DNA from: an uncultured bacterium | Lineage (GTDB): Bacteria; Hydrogenedentota; Hydrogenedentia; Hydrogenedentales; Hydrogenedentaceae | NCBI GenBank assembly: GCA_937124615.1 | Contig: CAKZKR010000019.1 | Span: forward strand, 37,476-101,475 | Reading direction: 5' to 3' | Length of the DNA: 64,000 bases | Shown: piece after piece, positions 44,233-54,863 of the stretch | How positions within the stretch are numbered: the first letter of the stretch is position 1 | Layout: each line of letters starts with the position of its first letter | Translations under genes and position numbers: made by a program | Notes under the pieces: model-generated | Told to the model about the DNA's origin: nothing | What the model saw: the letters and a program-made list of their open reading frames with translations, nothing else | Database searches by the model: none

Positions 44233-45162
44233 TTATGGGGCTAATAGTTCCTGGATAGGGGGTTGCATTTCTTTTGTTTTATCATATGTTTGTCCTTCGG
44301 TACTATGAGCATTTTCGTAGTTTGTGATATGTAAGGGCTCTATTTTATCAAGGATAAGGAATACATAGTCTAATTTATAAGGGTCTACAATTGGGGTAAT
44401 ATCGGCGCTTTTCCAGAGTGTACCGGATTCATGAATTGTCTGGATAATCCCAATAGGCAATCCGGGTGGAAATGTGCTTTCAGGACTTGTTACAACAAAG
44501 TCTCCAACAAGAATTTTGTCATATATGTCGATGTAGTTCATTGTGCAAATTTTCCGTAAATCTCCGGATGGGTAAATTACACCGTCATAGGGGCGTAGTC
44601 TTTCTCTTTGTATCATTGCTCCGATTCGGCATTCGCGGTGATGGAGTGTGGCAATAACTGAGGAAAATAAAGAAGTTTCTATAACTACTCCTACAACTCC
44701 TTCTGGAACTATTACAGGCTGGGAAATGAAAACACCATTTTTAGTCCCTTTGTCTATTCGCAGTGCTCCCTGATATGTTTCTAAAATATTTGCTTGTAAT
44801 AATTTTAGGTTTTTCCAATCATTAGGAGGGGGCGTAATTTTTAGTTTTTTTTCTAATTGATAAGTTTTTTCTGCTTTATCGATAAGGGCTAATCGTAATC
44901 GAATAAGTTCTTCTTTTAAAGCATGATTCTCGCTTTTTAGATAATCTGTTTCGAAAAATACGCTAATGAGATAATCTAAAGAATTTTCTGTTTTTGTTTT
45001 TATACTAACTAAGGGGTGTGTTATCAAGTAGATTCCTTGTTTGAAAAAGTTTTGGATGGGTATTGAGGGTGTTTCTGTCAGGAGTGAGAGGGTACATAAG
45101 GTACATATCAGAACAAATATAAGGGTTGAGCGATATGCTTTTGTTGTATCCAATGTGTTCAT
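44233..45162 (-). CDS. mreC: Rod shape-determining protein MreC
   Basis: This 309-residue protein spans the membrane once (about 12-30), has a coiled coil (LKSENHALKEELIRLRLALI, about 75-110) and then the double beta-barrel domain. Landmarks include ANILETYQGALRIDKGTKNGV, VPEGVVGVVIETSLFSSVIATL and DKILVGDFVVTSPESTFPPGLPIG. MreC is the periplasmic scaffold that activates PBP2/RodA. It lies 83 bases after mreB on the same strand, the usual order. Confidence 0.95.
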   Translation of the reverse strand: MNTLDTTKAYRSTLIFVLICTLCTLSLLTETPSIPIQNFFKQGIYLITHPLVSIKTKTENSLDYLISVFFETDYLKSENHALKEELIRLRLALIDKAEKTYQLEKKLKITPPPNDWKNLKLLQANILETYQGALRIDKGTKNGVFISQPVIVPEGVVGVVIETSLFSSVIATLHHRECRIGAMIQRERLRPYDGVIYPSGDLRKICTMNYIDIYDKILVGDFVVTSPESTFPPGLPIGIIQTIHESGTLWKSADITPIVDPYKLDYVFLILDKIEPLHITNYENAHSTEGQTYDKTKEMQPPIQELLAP

Positions 45163-45245
45163 TTTTATATTTGAATTAAGACTCTTTATCCTCTTCGCAC
45201 TTCAAATGTAATATTAATATAGTTTGAGATACAAAATTTATACAA

Positions 45246-46615
<1,370 letters not shown>

Positions 46616-48571
46616 ATGAATAGTTTTTTAAAGCAAATATCGTTATGGATAGTGTTTTTGATAATTATGGTCCTGGTACTATCCAATCTTTCTAAAGTAA
46701 GAGGACCCCGAAAGGAACTACTTGAGACTGATTTTGTTCAACAGCTTCAGCAAGGAAATATAAAAACAGTAACGATTCGGGAGTCGGGCAACAATCTTAA
46801 ACAGGTGAATGCGGAATTGAAAAATGAAATAGAGGGTCAGAAGAAAATACAGTTTAATACGGATAATTTTAAGGATGAATGGAAAGAGCAGTTAAAAGAA
46901 CAAGGAGTTGTTTATAAGTATGAAACTGATAATCCTTTGTGGCAGGGTATTTTAATTAATGTTTTACCTCTACTGATTATAATGGGGTTGTTTTGGTTTT
47001 TGATGTTCAGACAGGTACAGGGGGGTAGTAATAAGGCGTTGTCGTTTGGTAAAAGTCGTGCTCGTTTAGTAAATCAAAGTGATAAGGTAGTTACTTTTAA
47101 TGATGTAGCGGGGGTTGATGAGGCCAAAGAGGAATTAAAGGAGATTGTGGAATACCTGAAGGACCCTAAGAAATTTTCTCGTTTAGGAGGTAGAATTCCC
47201 AGGGGTGTATTGTTGGTGGGTCCACCGGGTTCGGGCAAAACTTTATTAGCCCGTGCCGTTGCGGGTGAGGCCAATGTTCCCTTCTTTAGTATCAGCGGTT
47301 CGGATTTTGTGGAAATGTTTGTAGGAGTTGGTGCCAGTCGTGTTCGTGATTTGTTCCAGCAGGGGTATAAGAATGCTCCTTGTATTATTTTTATTGATGA
47401 AATTGATGCGGTAGGAAGACAAAGAGGTGCAGGATTGGGAGGGGGGCATGATGAGAGGGAACAAACATTGAATCAGTTGTTAGTGGAGATGGATGGTTTT
47501 AATAGTAATGAGGGGGTTATTTTAATGGCTGCTACGAACCGACCGGATGTTTTGGATAGGGCCTTACTTCGGCCGGGACGGTTTGACCGTCAGATTGTAG
47601 TAGCGAATCCGGATGTTCGTGGAAGAAAGCAAATTTTAGAAGTACATATACGGAATCAAAAAGTGCCGTTGGATGATGATATAGACCTTGAAGTTTTAGC
47701 CAGGAGCACGCCGGGATTTTCAGGTGCAGATCTTGCTAATATGGTAAATGAAGCGGCATTGCTTGCGGCAAGGCGAAATAAAGAAAAGGTAAGTATGATT
47801 GATTTTGAGGACGCAAAGGACCGTGTTTTAATGGGGCCTGCCCGAAAGAGTTTGGTTTTAAGTGCAAAGGAAAAATTACAAACAGCCTATCATGAAGCGG
47901 GGCATGTTTTGGTGGGAAGATTATCCCCGGACGCAGACCCTATCCACAAGGCCACTATTATCCCACGGGGTCCTTCATTGGGAGTTACGAGTTTTTTGCC
48001 TGAGGAAGACCGACATAATCTTACGCGGAGATGGTGTTTGGCGACGATACGGGTAACTATGGGAGGGCGAGCGGCAGAGGAAATTGTATTTAATGAGTTT
48101 ACCAGTGGTTGTGCAAATGATTTGCAACAAGCCACTCATTTAGCGCATTCGATGGTTTGTGAGTGGGGGATGAGTTCCTTAGGTCCGATTGCTTTTGGGA
48201 AAAATGATGAGGTGTTTTTAGGGCGTGATTTTGTTCGAATGCGTGAATTTAGTGAAGAAACCGCAGCGGCTGTTGATAAGGAAGTGCATAAAATTCTTGA
48301 AGATGCGTATAGAGATACAAAGGAACTTTTGGAAAAAAATAGGGATATATTGGATGCATTAGCAAAAGCGTTGAATGAGAAGGAAACGCTGGAGTCAAGC
48401 GAGATTGATGATATTATTTGTTCTGTGGGGGGGGACTATGTTTTGCCAGAACGATGGAAAAAGGAAAAAAAGAAGAATATAGCTGAAGAAGTGAAACCTC
48501 AGGGAAAAAAGTCTGAAGAGTTTACAGAGTTGCCCACACCTTCTCAACCACCTTTGCCTGACCTTGCTTAG
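46616..48571 (+). CDS. ftsH: ATP-dependent zinc metalloprotease FtsH
   Basis: This protein has 651 residues. Two membrane helices (about 8-24 and 118-138) flank a small periplasmic domain. The AAA+ domain has Walker A GPPGSGKT at about 202-209, Walker B IIFIDEID near 256-263, and the SRH segment [13 protein letters not shown]. The zinc site HEAGH is at 426-430, with the third ligand in the [16 protein letters not shown] region (Asp). FtsH degrades misfolded membrane proteins and regulators. The C-terminus ends in a Lys/Pro-rich tail. The folP gene starts 33 bases on. Confidence 0.97.
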   Translation: MNSFLKQISLWIVFLIIMVLVLSNLSKVRGPRKELLETDFVQQLQQGNIKTVTIRESGNNLKQVNAELKNEIEGQKKIQFNTDNFKDEWKEQLKEQGVVYKYETDNPLWQGILINVLPLLIIMGLFWFLMFRQVQGGSNKALSFGKSRARLVNQSDKVVTFNDVAGVDEAKEELKEIVEYLKDPKKFSRLGGRIPRGVLLVGPPGSGKTLLARAVAGEANVPFFSISGSDFVEMFVGVGASRVRDLFQQGYKNAPCIIFIDEIDAVGRQRGAGLGGGHDEREQTLNQLLVEMDGFNSNEGVILMAATNRPDVLDRALLRPGRFDRQIVVANPDVRGRKQILEVHIRNQKVPLDDDIDLEVLARSTPGFSGADLANMVNEAALLAARRNKEKVSMIDFEDAKDRVLMGPARKSLVLSAKEKLQTAYHEAGHVLVGRLSPDADPIHKATIIPRGPSLGVTSFLPEEDRHNLTRRWCLATIRVTMGGRAAEEIVFNEFTSGCANDLQQATHLAHSMVCEWGMSSLGPIAFGKNDEVFLGRDFVRMREFSEETAAAVDKEVHKILEDAYRDTKELLEKNRDILDALAKALNEKETLESSEIDDIICSVGGDYVLPERWKKEKKKNIAEEVKPQGKKSEEFTELPTPSQPPLPDLA

Positions 48572-48604
48572 TTGTTATTTGTCTAGGGATGGGAAAAGTA
48601 GAAG

Positions 48605-49423
48605 ATGTTGAAACGCACAAAGGTTGTCGGTATTTTGAACATTACTCCAGATTCGTTTTATGATGGTGGACACTATTTTTCTATTGAAAAGGCTTATACG
48701 CATGCGATTCAGATGGTGAAAGATGGGTGTGATTGGATTGATATAGGAGGAGAATCGACGCGTCCGGGGTCTGAACCTGTAGGAGTGGAGGAGGAGCAGA
48801 AAAGGATTCTACCTGTGCTGGAGAAATTGCAAGGGGTCTCTGTCCCTCGTTCTGTGGATACATATAGGGCCGATACTGCTCGAAAGTCTTTAAAATATGG
48901 TGTTTCTATGATAAATGATGTGTCGGCTTTTCGAATGGACCCTGAATTGGTTGAAGTGGTAGCGGAGGCCCGGTGTGAATATATCTTGATGCACATGCAA
49001 GGGACACCGAAGACCATGCAAGTAGAACCCCGATATAGGGATGTTGTTTCGGATATATGTTCTTTTTTTGAGGAGCGGTTGAATTTTGCAGAAAAGCACG
49101 GGATAAGCAGAAGTAAGATATGGCTTGACCCCGGTTTTGGCTTCGGAAAAACAGTGGAGCAAAATTTGACTTTGCTTCGTAGAATTAAAGAATTTTTTCA
49201 ATTTGGATTACCAATTTTAATAGGGACTTCTAATAAATCAACGATAGGAAAAGTATTAGATTTGCCCGTTGACCAAAGGATCGAAGGTACATTAGCAACG
49301 GTAGCATGGGCTGTTTTTCAGGGAGTTCATGCGGTACGTGTTCATCAGGTAAAGGAGACAGTTCGAGTTGTGCGTATGAGTGAGGCTATAATGTATGGGA
49401 TAGAAAAGGATAAAGTATTATGA
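48605..49423 (+). CDS. folP: Dihydropteroate synthase
   Basis: This enzyme joins 4-aminobenzoate to the pterin pyrophosphate in folate synthesis and is the sulfonamide target. It has 272 residues with both family signatures: VGILNITPDSFYDGGHYFS near residues 9-27 (pterin and pyrophosphate loop) and DWIDIGGESTRPGSEPV near 41-57. SVDTYRADTA, MINDVSAF, LDPGFGFGKT and LIGTSNKS follow, the last resembling the usual G-x-S-R-K/N-S substrate site with Asn-Lys. The stop overlaps the glmM start by four bases, so the two are coupled. Confidence 0.97.
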   Translation: MLKRTKVVGILNITPDSFYDGGHYFSIEKAYTHAIQMVKDGCDWIDIGGESTRPGSEPVGVEEEQKRILPVLEKLQGVSVPRSVDTYRADTARKSLKYGVSMINDVSAFRMDPELVEVVAEARCEYILMHMQGTPKTMQVEPRYRDVVSDICSFFEERLNFAEKHGISRSKIWLDPGFGFGKTVEQNLTLLRRIKEFFQFGLPILIGTSNKSTIGKVLDLPVDQRIEGTLATVAWAVFQGVHAVRVHQVKETVRVVRMSEAIMYGIEKDKVL

Positions 49424-50772
49424 GTCAACGATTGTTTGGTACGGATGGCGTTCGTGGAGTTGCTAATGTTCACCCGATGACTACGGAGATGGCTCTGAAA
49501 ATAGGTCGGGCTGCAGGTATGATTTTTCAAAGGGAAAACCGACAGCATACAATTCTGATAGGAAAGGATACGCGTCGTTCGTGTTATATGCTTGAAAATG
49601 CACTAACAGCGGGGTTGTGTTCTGTTGGTGTTCGGGTACTGCTTACAGGTCCTCTTCCGACGCCAGGGGTTTCTTATATTATGCGAAGTTTGCGTTGTGA
49701 TGGTGCCATAATGATAAGTGCTTCCCATAACCTCTATCATGATAATGGGATAAAGATTTTTGGTCCGGATGGTTATAAAATTCCGGATGAAGTCGAAGAT
49801 GAGATTGAGCGATTAATTCGAACAGGGCAAGTGGACCAGTTCCGACCAACGGGTGAGAAAATTGGTACTGCAAAACGAATTGATGATGCGGTGGGTCGAT
49901 ATATTGAGTTTGTAAAGGCAACTTTTCCAAAAGGGATGCGATTGGATGGTTTGCGGATTGTAGTGGATTGTGCTAATGGTGCAATGTACCGTGTAGGACC
50001 GGATACATTATCCGAATTGGGAGCGGATGTAATTTCTATTGGAGATGAACCGAATGGGATAAATATAAATGATAAGTGTGGTTCTGTATATCCGGAAGAG
50101 ATGAGAGCCCAGGTTATTCGTGAGAAGGCCGATGTGGGGGTTGCTTTTGATGGGGATGGTGACCGGTTGGTTATGGCAGACGCTCATGGGAGATTGTTGG
50201 ATGGAAATGCTATTCTTGCTGTTTTGGGAGTAGATTATTTGCGGAGAGAGGTATTGAGTAACAAAACTCTGGTTACAACGGTAATGGCAAATGCAGGACT
50301 GGAACGGGCTATAAAACCTTATGGAGGTCGTGTTGTTAGGACGGGCGTGGGAGATAGGGCTGTATCGGAGGCGTTGAGAAAGGAACATTCTAATTTGGGG
50401 GGGGAACCCTCCGGACATATTGTTTTGTTGGATTATAATGTAACAGGTGATGCTATGATTTCCACATTACAAGTATTGGCTATTATGATACGAGCAGACC
50501 AACCTCTTTCGGAATTAGTAAAGATGTATCAACCTTTACCGGAACAACATGGGAAAGTTTTATGTGAGGGAAGAACGAGATTATCGGAAGAAAAACTAAA
50601 TGAAGTTTCTGAGGAAGTGGAGAAAGAATTGAATGGGGAGGGGAAAGTGGTGGTCCGTTATTCAGGTACGGAACCTGTAATTCGGATTATGGTACAGCAT
50701 GAGGAGTTAAGAAAAGCTGAAATATATTGTAAAAAATTGGTAGAGAAAATTACCTTATTGCTTGAAACTTAG
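49420..50772 (+). CDS. glmM: Phosphoglucosamine mutase
   Basis: This enzyme converts glucosamine-6-phosphate to glucosamine-1-phosphate for UDP-N-acetylglucosamine, needed by peptidoglycan and lipid A. At 450 residues it is the usual length. Motifs are in order: LFGTDGVRGVAN at the start, the phosphoserine loop ISASHNLYHDNGIKIF, the magnesium loop FDGDGDRLV, the sugar loop GGEPSGHIV and the phosphate-binding VRYSGTEPVIRIMV near the end. The four-base overlap with folP matches the common folP-glmM pairing in bacteria. Confidence 0.97.
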   Translation: MSQRLFGTDGVRGVANVHPMTTEMALKIGRAAGMIFQRENRQHTILIGKDTRRSCYMLENALTAGLCSVGVRVLLTGPLPTPGVSYIMRSLRCDGAIMISASHNLYHDNGIKIFGPDGYKIPDEVEDEIERLIRTGQVDQFRPTGEKIGTAKRIDDAVGRYIEFVKATFPKGMRLDGLRIVVDCANGAMYRVGPDTLSELGADVISIGDEPNGININDKCGSVYPEEMRAQVIREKADVGVAFDGDGDRLVMADAHGRLLDGNAILAVLGVDYLRREVLSNKTLVTTVMANAGLERAIKPYGGRVVRTGVGDRAVSEALRKEHSNLGGEPSGHIVLLDYNVTGDAMISTLQVLAIMIRADQPLSELVKMYQPLPEQHGKVLCEGRTRLSEEKLNEVSEEVEKELNGEGKVVVRYSGTEPVIRIMVQHEELRKAEIYCKKLVEKITLLLET

Positions 50773-50794
50773 TTAAAACTTGGAGGTATTCGGT

Positions 50795-51520
50795 ATGATA
50801 GAACTGGGTGTAAATATAGACCATGTGGCAACATTGAGAGAGGCCCGAAAGGGTAAAGTGCCGGATGTAATAACTGCGGCTAAAGTCTGTGAAATTGCGG
50901 GTGCCCATCAAATTACAGTTCATCTGCGTCAGGACCGGCGTCATATTCAGGACAAGGATGTTGAAAGACTTAAGGAGGTTTTATTGATTCGTATGAATCT
51001 GGAAATGGCTGGTGTTCCGGAGATTATAGAAATTGCCCATCGAATAGTTCCATATACTGTGTGTCTTGTCCCTGAAAATCGACAGGAGATTACTACAGAA
51101 GGTGGCTTGAATGTTGTGGAACAGAAAGAGAGTTTGAGAAGAGTTGTTGGGGGAATGCATGAAAGAGGTATCAAAGTCAGTATGTTTGTAGATCCGGATA
51201 TAGAACAGATTCACGCCAGTGCGGAGATAGGGGCCGATAGTGTTGAATTACATACAGGGGCCTATGCTAATGCGGAGAGAGAACAGGTGGATAAAGAGTT
51301 GAATCGACTTTATGAGGCGGGTAAGGTAGCGGTTCAGTTGGGATTGGCTCTTCATGCGGGGCATGGATTGACAGTTCGAAATCTTGAGCCTGTGACTAAA
51401 ATTCCTGGCTTGAAAGAAGTAAATATAGGTCATGATATTATTTCCCGTTCTATTTTTATTGGTTTGGATTCCGCAGTTAAGGAAATATTGGCGGTTTTGG
51501 AAAAAGTTAGTAGCCTATAA
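50795..51520 (+). CDS. pdxJ: Pyridoxine 5'-phosphate synthase
   Basis: This enzyme makes pyridoxine phosphate from 1-deoxyxylulose-5-phosphate and aminoacetone-phosphate. The start MIELGVNIDHVATLREARKG is the family signature and fits ATG 50795, with TGGAGG eight bases upstream; the frame extends to a TTG at 50780 that is not needed. The catalytic Glu/His region HLRQDRRHIQDKDV, the SLVP-like VCLVPENRQEITTEGGL and ELHTGAYAN follow, ending with EVNIGHDIISRSIFIGL. The length of 241 residues is normal. The acpS gene that often follows pdxJ is not here. Confidence 0.96.
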   Translation: MIELGVNIDHVATLREARKGKVPDVITAAKVCEIAGAHQITVHLRQDRRHIQDKDVERLKEVLLIRMNLEMAGVPEIIEIAHRIVPYTVCLVPENRQEITTEGGLNVVEQKESLRRVVGGMHERGIKVSMFVDPDIEQIHASAEIGADSVELHTGAYANAEREQVDKELNRLYEAGKVAVQLGLALHAGHGLTVRNLEPVTKIPGLKEVNIGHDIISRSIFIGLDSAVKEILAVLEKVSSL

Positions 51521-51562
51521 AAGGTTTTGTATTCTTTTTGCTATAAAATAGGGTTTTAAGGA

Positions 51563-52720
51563 ATGTCTGAGAAAAGAAAGAGGATAACGCTTTTAAATGT
51601 TTTGCATGAGCCTTATGATAAACGAATGTATCACAAGTTAGCACGCACTCTTGCTGCTAATGGGTATGAAGTTTTCTCTGTGTGTCCGTATTCCGGACAA
51701 CAATCTCCTGAAAGTGATATTGGAGTTCGATTTGTAGTATTCCCACATAAAAAAGGCTGGTGGAATCGTATAAAGTCGGTGTTCATACTTTTTAAATTAG
51801 GAAGAAAAATCCCTTCGGATATTTATATTGTGCCGGAACCTGAATCCTGGGTGTCTGCGTTGATGATTAAATTTTTTAAGGGTGGTAAAGTAATATTTGA
51901 TATGCATGAACATAACCCTAACAAGATGGCCCAGTTTTTCCCAGGTTTTTTACATAAATTTGTGGAGTACTTTACTCTTAAAGTAATGCGAGTTTTTGCC
52001 CGATGGACGGATATGATCATTTTAACGCGGGAGAGTTTTGAGCCTTTATGGGAAGGAATAAAGACACCACGGATAACGATTCTTAACACTAATCATCTAC
52101 AACCAATTTGTACAGATATTCCTGCTTCATTAGTAGAAGAATATGCAAATGTTCCAACAATTATACATCAGGGAGTTTTTGGAACGATTCGTGGGTCATA
52201 TCAGTTATTGGATGCTGTTGAGAAGGTTGTGAAGGAAATTCCGGATTTGCGATGTATTGTTCTTGGAGAGTATGTATATGGAAGTGAGGATGAATATCGA
52301 AAGGCAATACGAGGGAAGAATTTGGAAGCAAATATCCACCTGTTAGGGGTAGTTCCTTTTGAGGAGGTTCCTAAATACATTCGAGTATCAAAGATAGGTT
52401 TGATTCTTTTCCAACCGGGATTTTTGAACCATATTTTAGCAATGCCTCATAAATTGTTTGACTATATGAGAGAGGAAATACCTGTTATTGTTCCTGATTT
52501 TGCAGTGGAAGTATCGAAGATTGTTCGGGATAGCGATTGCGGTTTGTGTGTGGATGTTACCAATCCTGAAAGAATAGCAGATGCGATCATTTATCTACTT
52601 TGTAATCCAGAAGAGGCAACCCGTTTAGGTAAAAATGGGCGAAAAGCGGTGGAAATGAGGTATAATTGGCAAAGAGAAGAACAAATTCTTTTGGATGGGA
52701 TTCGTCGATTTGTATCTTGA
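51563..52720 (+). CDS. Glycosyltransferase, GT4-like
   Basis: This protein has 385 residues. An N-terminal Rossmann-type domain begins ITLLNVLHEPYDKRMYHKLA and contains KVIFDMHEHNP. A C-terminal GT-B domain includes TIIHQGVFGTIRGSYQLLDAV, LRCIVLGEY, IHLLGVVPFEEVPKYI and MPHKLFDYMREEIPVIVPDF. The late Glu/Gly-rich donor motif is replaced by HKLFDYM...PVI, as in many GT4 transferases. It probably adds a sugar to a lipid-linked or surface glycan in the cytoplasm; donor and acceptor are unknown. It sits between pdxJ and a PHP phosphoesterase. Confidence 0.82.
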   Translation: MSEKRKRITLLNVLHEPYDKRMYHKLARTLAANGYEVFSVCPYSGQQSPESDIGVRFVVFPHKKGWWNRIKSVFILFKLGRKIPSDIYIVPEPESWVSALMIKFFKGGKVIFDMHEHNPNKMAQFFPGFLHKFVEYFTLKVMRVFARWTDMIILTRESFEPLWEGIKTPRITILNTNHLQPICTDIPASLVEEYANVPTIIHQGVFGTIRGSYQLLDAVEKVVKEIPDLRCIVLGEYVYGSEDEYRKAIRGKNLEANIHLLGVVPFEEVPKYIRVSKIGLILFQPGFLNHILAMPHKLFDYMREEIPVIVPDFAVEVSKIVRDSDCGLCVDVTNPERIADAIIYLLCNPEEATRLGKNGRKAVEMRYNWQREEQILLDGIRRFVS

Positions 52721-52766
52721 AAATGTGGGAAAAATTATTTTCAGGTAGAAGTAAAGGAATTTTTTG

Positions 52767-53393
52767 ATGCGTTTAAAGTTTGATATACATCTTCATACGA
52801 GTGTCTATTCCCCTTGTAGTTTGATGGAGCCGGAGGAATTGATAGAAAGTGCTATATCTGCAGGATTAAATGGAATTGTTATTACAGAACATCATTATCA
52901 GTGGGCCGAAAAAGAAATAGATGCGTTAAAGAAGAGAGTATTTGTAAATGGTCTTTCTATTTTTTCTGGGGCCGAGATTACATCTGATGCAGGGGATATA
53001 CTTGTTTTTGGACTTCCAGAAAAGACAATAACTCGCTGGAAAAGTTTTGTTTCTGTGGAAGAAGTGATTGCGGAGGTTGAAAGGTATAATGGATTCTGTG
53101 TTGCAGCACATCCTACTCGTGGCTATCATCATTTTGACCATTGTCTGGAAAATTTGTCGATTCCTGCTATGGAGGTAATGAGTGTAAATATGAATGTTGT
53201 AGAACAGGAACGGGCAAGTCTTTGGGCAAAACAACTTAATCGGATACAGATTTGTGCAAGTGATGCTCATCAGTCTTATCATGTGGGTAGGTATTGGATA
53301 GATGTTGAAATGGAAAAGCCTGATAAGATAGATTTTATAGAAGCGTTAAAAAATAGGCGATTCCGTATGGGATTGTTTAATAGGAATGGTTGA
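52767..53393 (+). CDS. PHP-domain phosphoesterase-like protein
   Basis: This protein has 208 residues. DIHLHTSVYSP at the start provides the first metal-binding His pair, and VITEHHYQW the next. FSGAEITSDAGDILVFG gives the Glu, VAAHPTRGYHHFDHC a later His, and CASDAHQS the final Asp-x-His. All are in the usual PHP order. Such proteins hydrolyse phosphate esters or pyrophosphate; here the substrate is unknown. The ATG at 52767 has AAAGGAA seven bases upstream. The lepB gene begins within or just past its stop. Confidence 0.85.
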   Translation: MRLKFDIHLHTSVYSPCSLMEPEELIESAISAGLNGIVITEHHYQWAEKEIDALKKRVFVNGLSIFSGAEITSDAGDILVFGLPEKTITRWKSFVSVEEVIAEVERYNGFCVAAHPTRGYHHFDHCLENLSIPAMEVMSVNMNVVEQERASLWAKQLNRIQICASDAHQSYHVGRYWIDVEMEKPDKIDFIEALKNRRFRMGLFNRNG

Positions 53394-53401
53394 ATTACAG
53401 T

Positions 53402-54070
53402 ATGAATTGTGAGACAGAAGAAATAAGGAACAGTTCAACTCAGCAAGAAGTATATAAAAGTAGTGGGGATTCTGTTCTAAATGAAATTTTTGCATTTGTT
53501 AAATTGCTTTTTATATTTATTTTATGTGTTTGGTTCATTCATTCTTTTGTTGTTGAAGGATATGAGGTCTGGGGTCCGTCTATGAAGGGGACTTTGAATG
53601 AAGGAGACCGTATCTTAGTATTCAAATTACCCTGTGTTTTGAAACGATTCCCTTTAATACCGGAGCAATGGAAAATTCACGAAGGAGATATTATTGTGTT
53701 TGAAGGAAAAGGAGAAGATAACCGAAGGTATGTAAAAAGGGTTATTGCGATGGTTCCTTCAAATTCATCAAATAGAATAGTTAGTGCTTCCGAAAATACT
53801 ATGCAAGAAATTTCTCAAAAAAAGGTAGAGTATTTAAATAACAGGGTATATGTTAATAACACTCTTCTGGATGAGCCTTATATCAATTTTGAATTTAAAG
53901 GATCTGATGAGGATGATATGATTTTTTTAAACCCTGGCGAATATTATGTGTTGGGTGATAATCGGAAGGTTAGTAAAGACAGTCGGTATTTTGGTCCAAT
54001 AACAGAAGATCAGATTGTGGGTAAAGCGGTATTTCAATTTTGGCCCTTAAGTAAGATAGGTTGGCTGTGA
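53402..54070 (+). CDS. lepB: Signal peptidase I
   Basis: This protein is about 222 residues. One membrane helix (about 30-52) precedes the catalytic domain. The nucleophile is Ser60 in GPSMKGTL and the general base is Lys112 in RRYVKRVIAM. YYVLGDNRKVSKDSRYFGPI is the box E signature. It cleaves signal peptides from exported proteins at the outer face of the inner membrane, so it should serve the many exported proteins here. The ATG at 53402 is preferred; a TTG at 53390 has AGGA closer upstream and remains possible. The LpxH gene start overlaps its stop by four bases. Confidence 0.94.
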   Translation: MNCETEEIRNSSTQQEVYKSSGDSVLNEIFAFVKLLFIFILCVWFIHSFVVEGYEVWGPSMKGTLNEGDRILVFKLPCVLKRFPLIPEQWKIHEGDIIVFEGKGEDNRRYVKRVIAMVPSNSSNRIVSASENTMQEISQKKVEYLNNRVYVNNTLLDEPYINFEFKGSDEDDMIFLNPGEYYVLGDNRKVSKDSRYFGPITEDQIVGKAVFQFWPLSKIGWL

Positions 54071-54819
54071 GTTTTGACCTGATATTATCGGATGTTCATC
54101 TCAAAGTAGGGGAGCAATACTTGTCTTATCGGAAGGAGTTTATAGATTTTTTAATTCGATTGAGGGAGAATCCTCCACGCAGGATAATTTGTTTAGGGGA
54201 TATTTTTGATTTCTGGTTTGAGTATAAACATGTTATGTTCTCTGGGTATTTTGAAGTTTTAAATGCCTTTTATGAACTTTATCGAGGGGGTGTTTCATTG
54301 TTTTTTATTGGGGGGAATCATGATTTTTGGGCCGGTAAGGGTTTAGAGAAAATTGGTTTTCAGATTCTGGAATCGGGGTCAATATTGGATTTCGATGGAT
54401 GTAAAACTATGTTGATACATGGGGATGGACTGAATAAAAGGGACTGGGGTTATCGTTTTTTTAAATTTTTGGCAAGAAATCCAATAATGATTTTTACTTT
54501 TCGTATGGTACATCCTGATTGGGCAATGGGATTGGCCCAGTTGCTTAGTAAGGGTAGCCGTAAGATACAAGAAAATAATGTTTCCCATCATTTTTATGAA
54601 GCGGAAGTAATAAAAAGATATGCTATAGAAAAATTAAGAGAATCTGTTTGTGATGCTGTTATCTCAGGACATTGTCATAAGCCTGAATGTTCCTCTTTTA
54701 TCATTAACAATCGCCAATGCTGGTATATCAATTCCGGGGACTGGATTGAAAACAAGACTTTTGTTAAATGGGATGGGGAGAAGTTCTATATGTGTTATTA
54801 TGGGAAAGAGGATGTTTAG
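54067..54819 (+). CDS. lpxH: UDP-2,3-diacylglucosamine pyrophosphatase-like phosphoesterase
   Basis: This 250-residue calcineurin-type metallophosphoesterase starts at GTG 54067 (four-base GTGA overlap with lepB, AGG six bases upstream). The dinuclear metal ligands are D9-x-H11 in ILSDVHL, the Asp in CLGDIFDFW, the Asn-His in GGNHDFW, the His in LIHGDGLN and the His-x-His in SGHCHKP. DWGYRFFKFLARNP and the following helical cap fit LpxH, which makes lipid X in lipid A synthesis. Related LpxG- or LpxI-type alternatives do not have this fold order. This supports an outer membrane with lipid A. Confidence 0.88.
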   Translation: MSFDLILSDVHLKVGEQYLSYRKEFIDFLIRLRENPPRRIICLGDIFDFWFEYKHVMFSGYFEVLNAFYELYRGGVSLFFIGGNHDFWAGKGLEKIGFQILESGSILDFDGCKTMLIHGDGLNKRDWGYRFFKFLARNPIMIFTFRMVHPDWAMGLAQLLSKGSRKIQENNVSHHFYEAEVIKRYAIEKLRESVCDAVISGHCHKPECSSFIINNRQCWYINSGDWIENKTFVKWDGEKFYMCYYGKEDV

Positions 54820-54863
54820 AAGTTTTTGTAATCTAAATGATAATTGTCAATTTTATGGTCTCT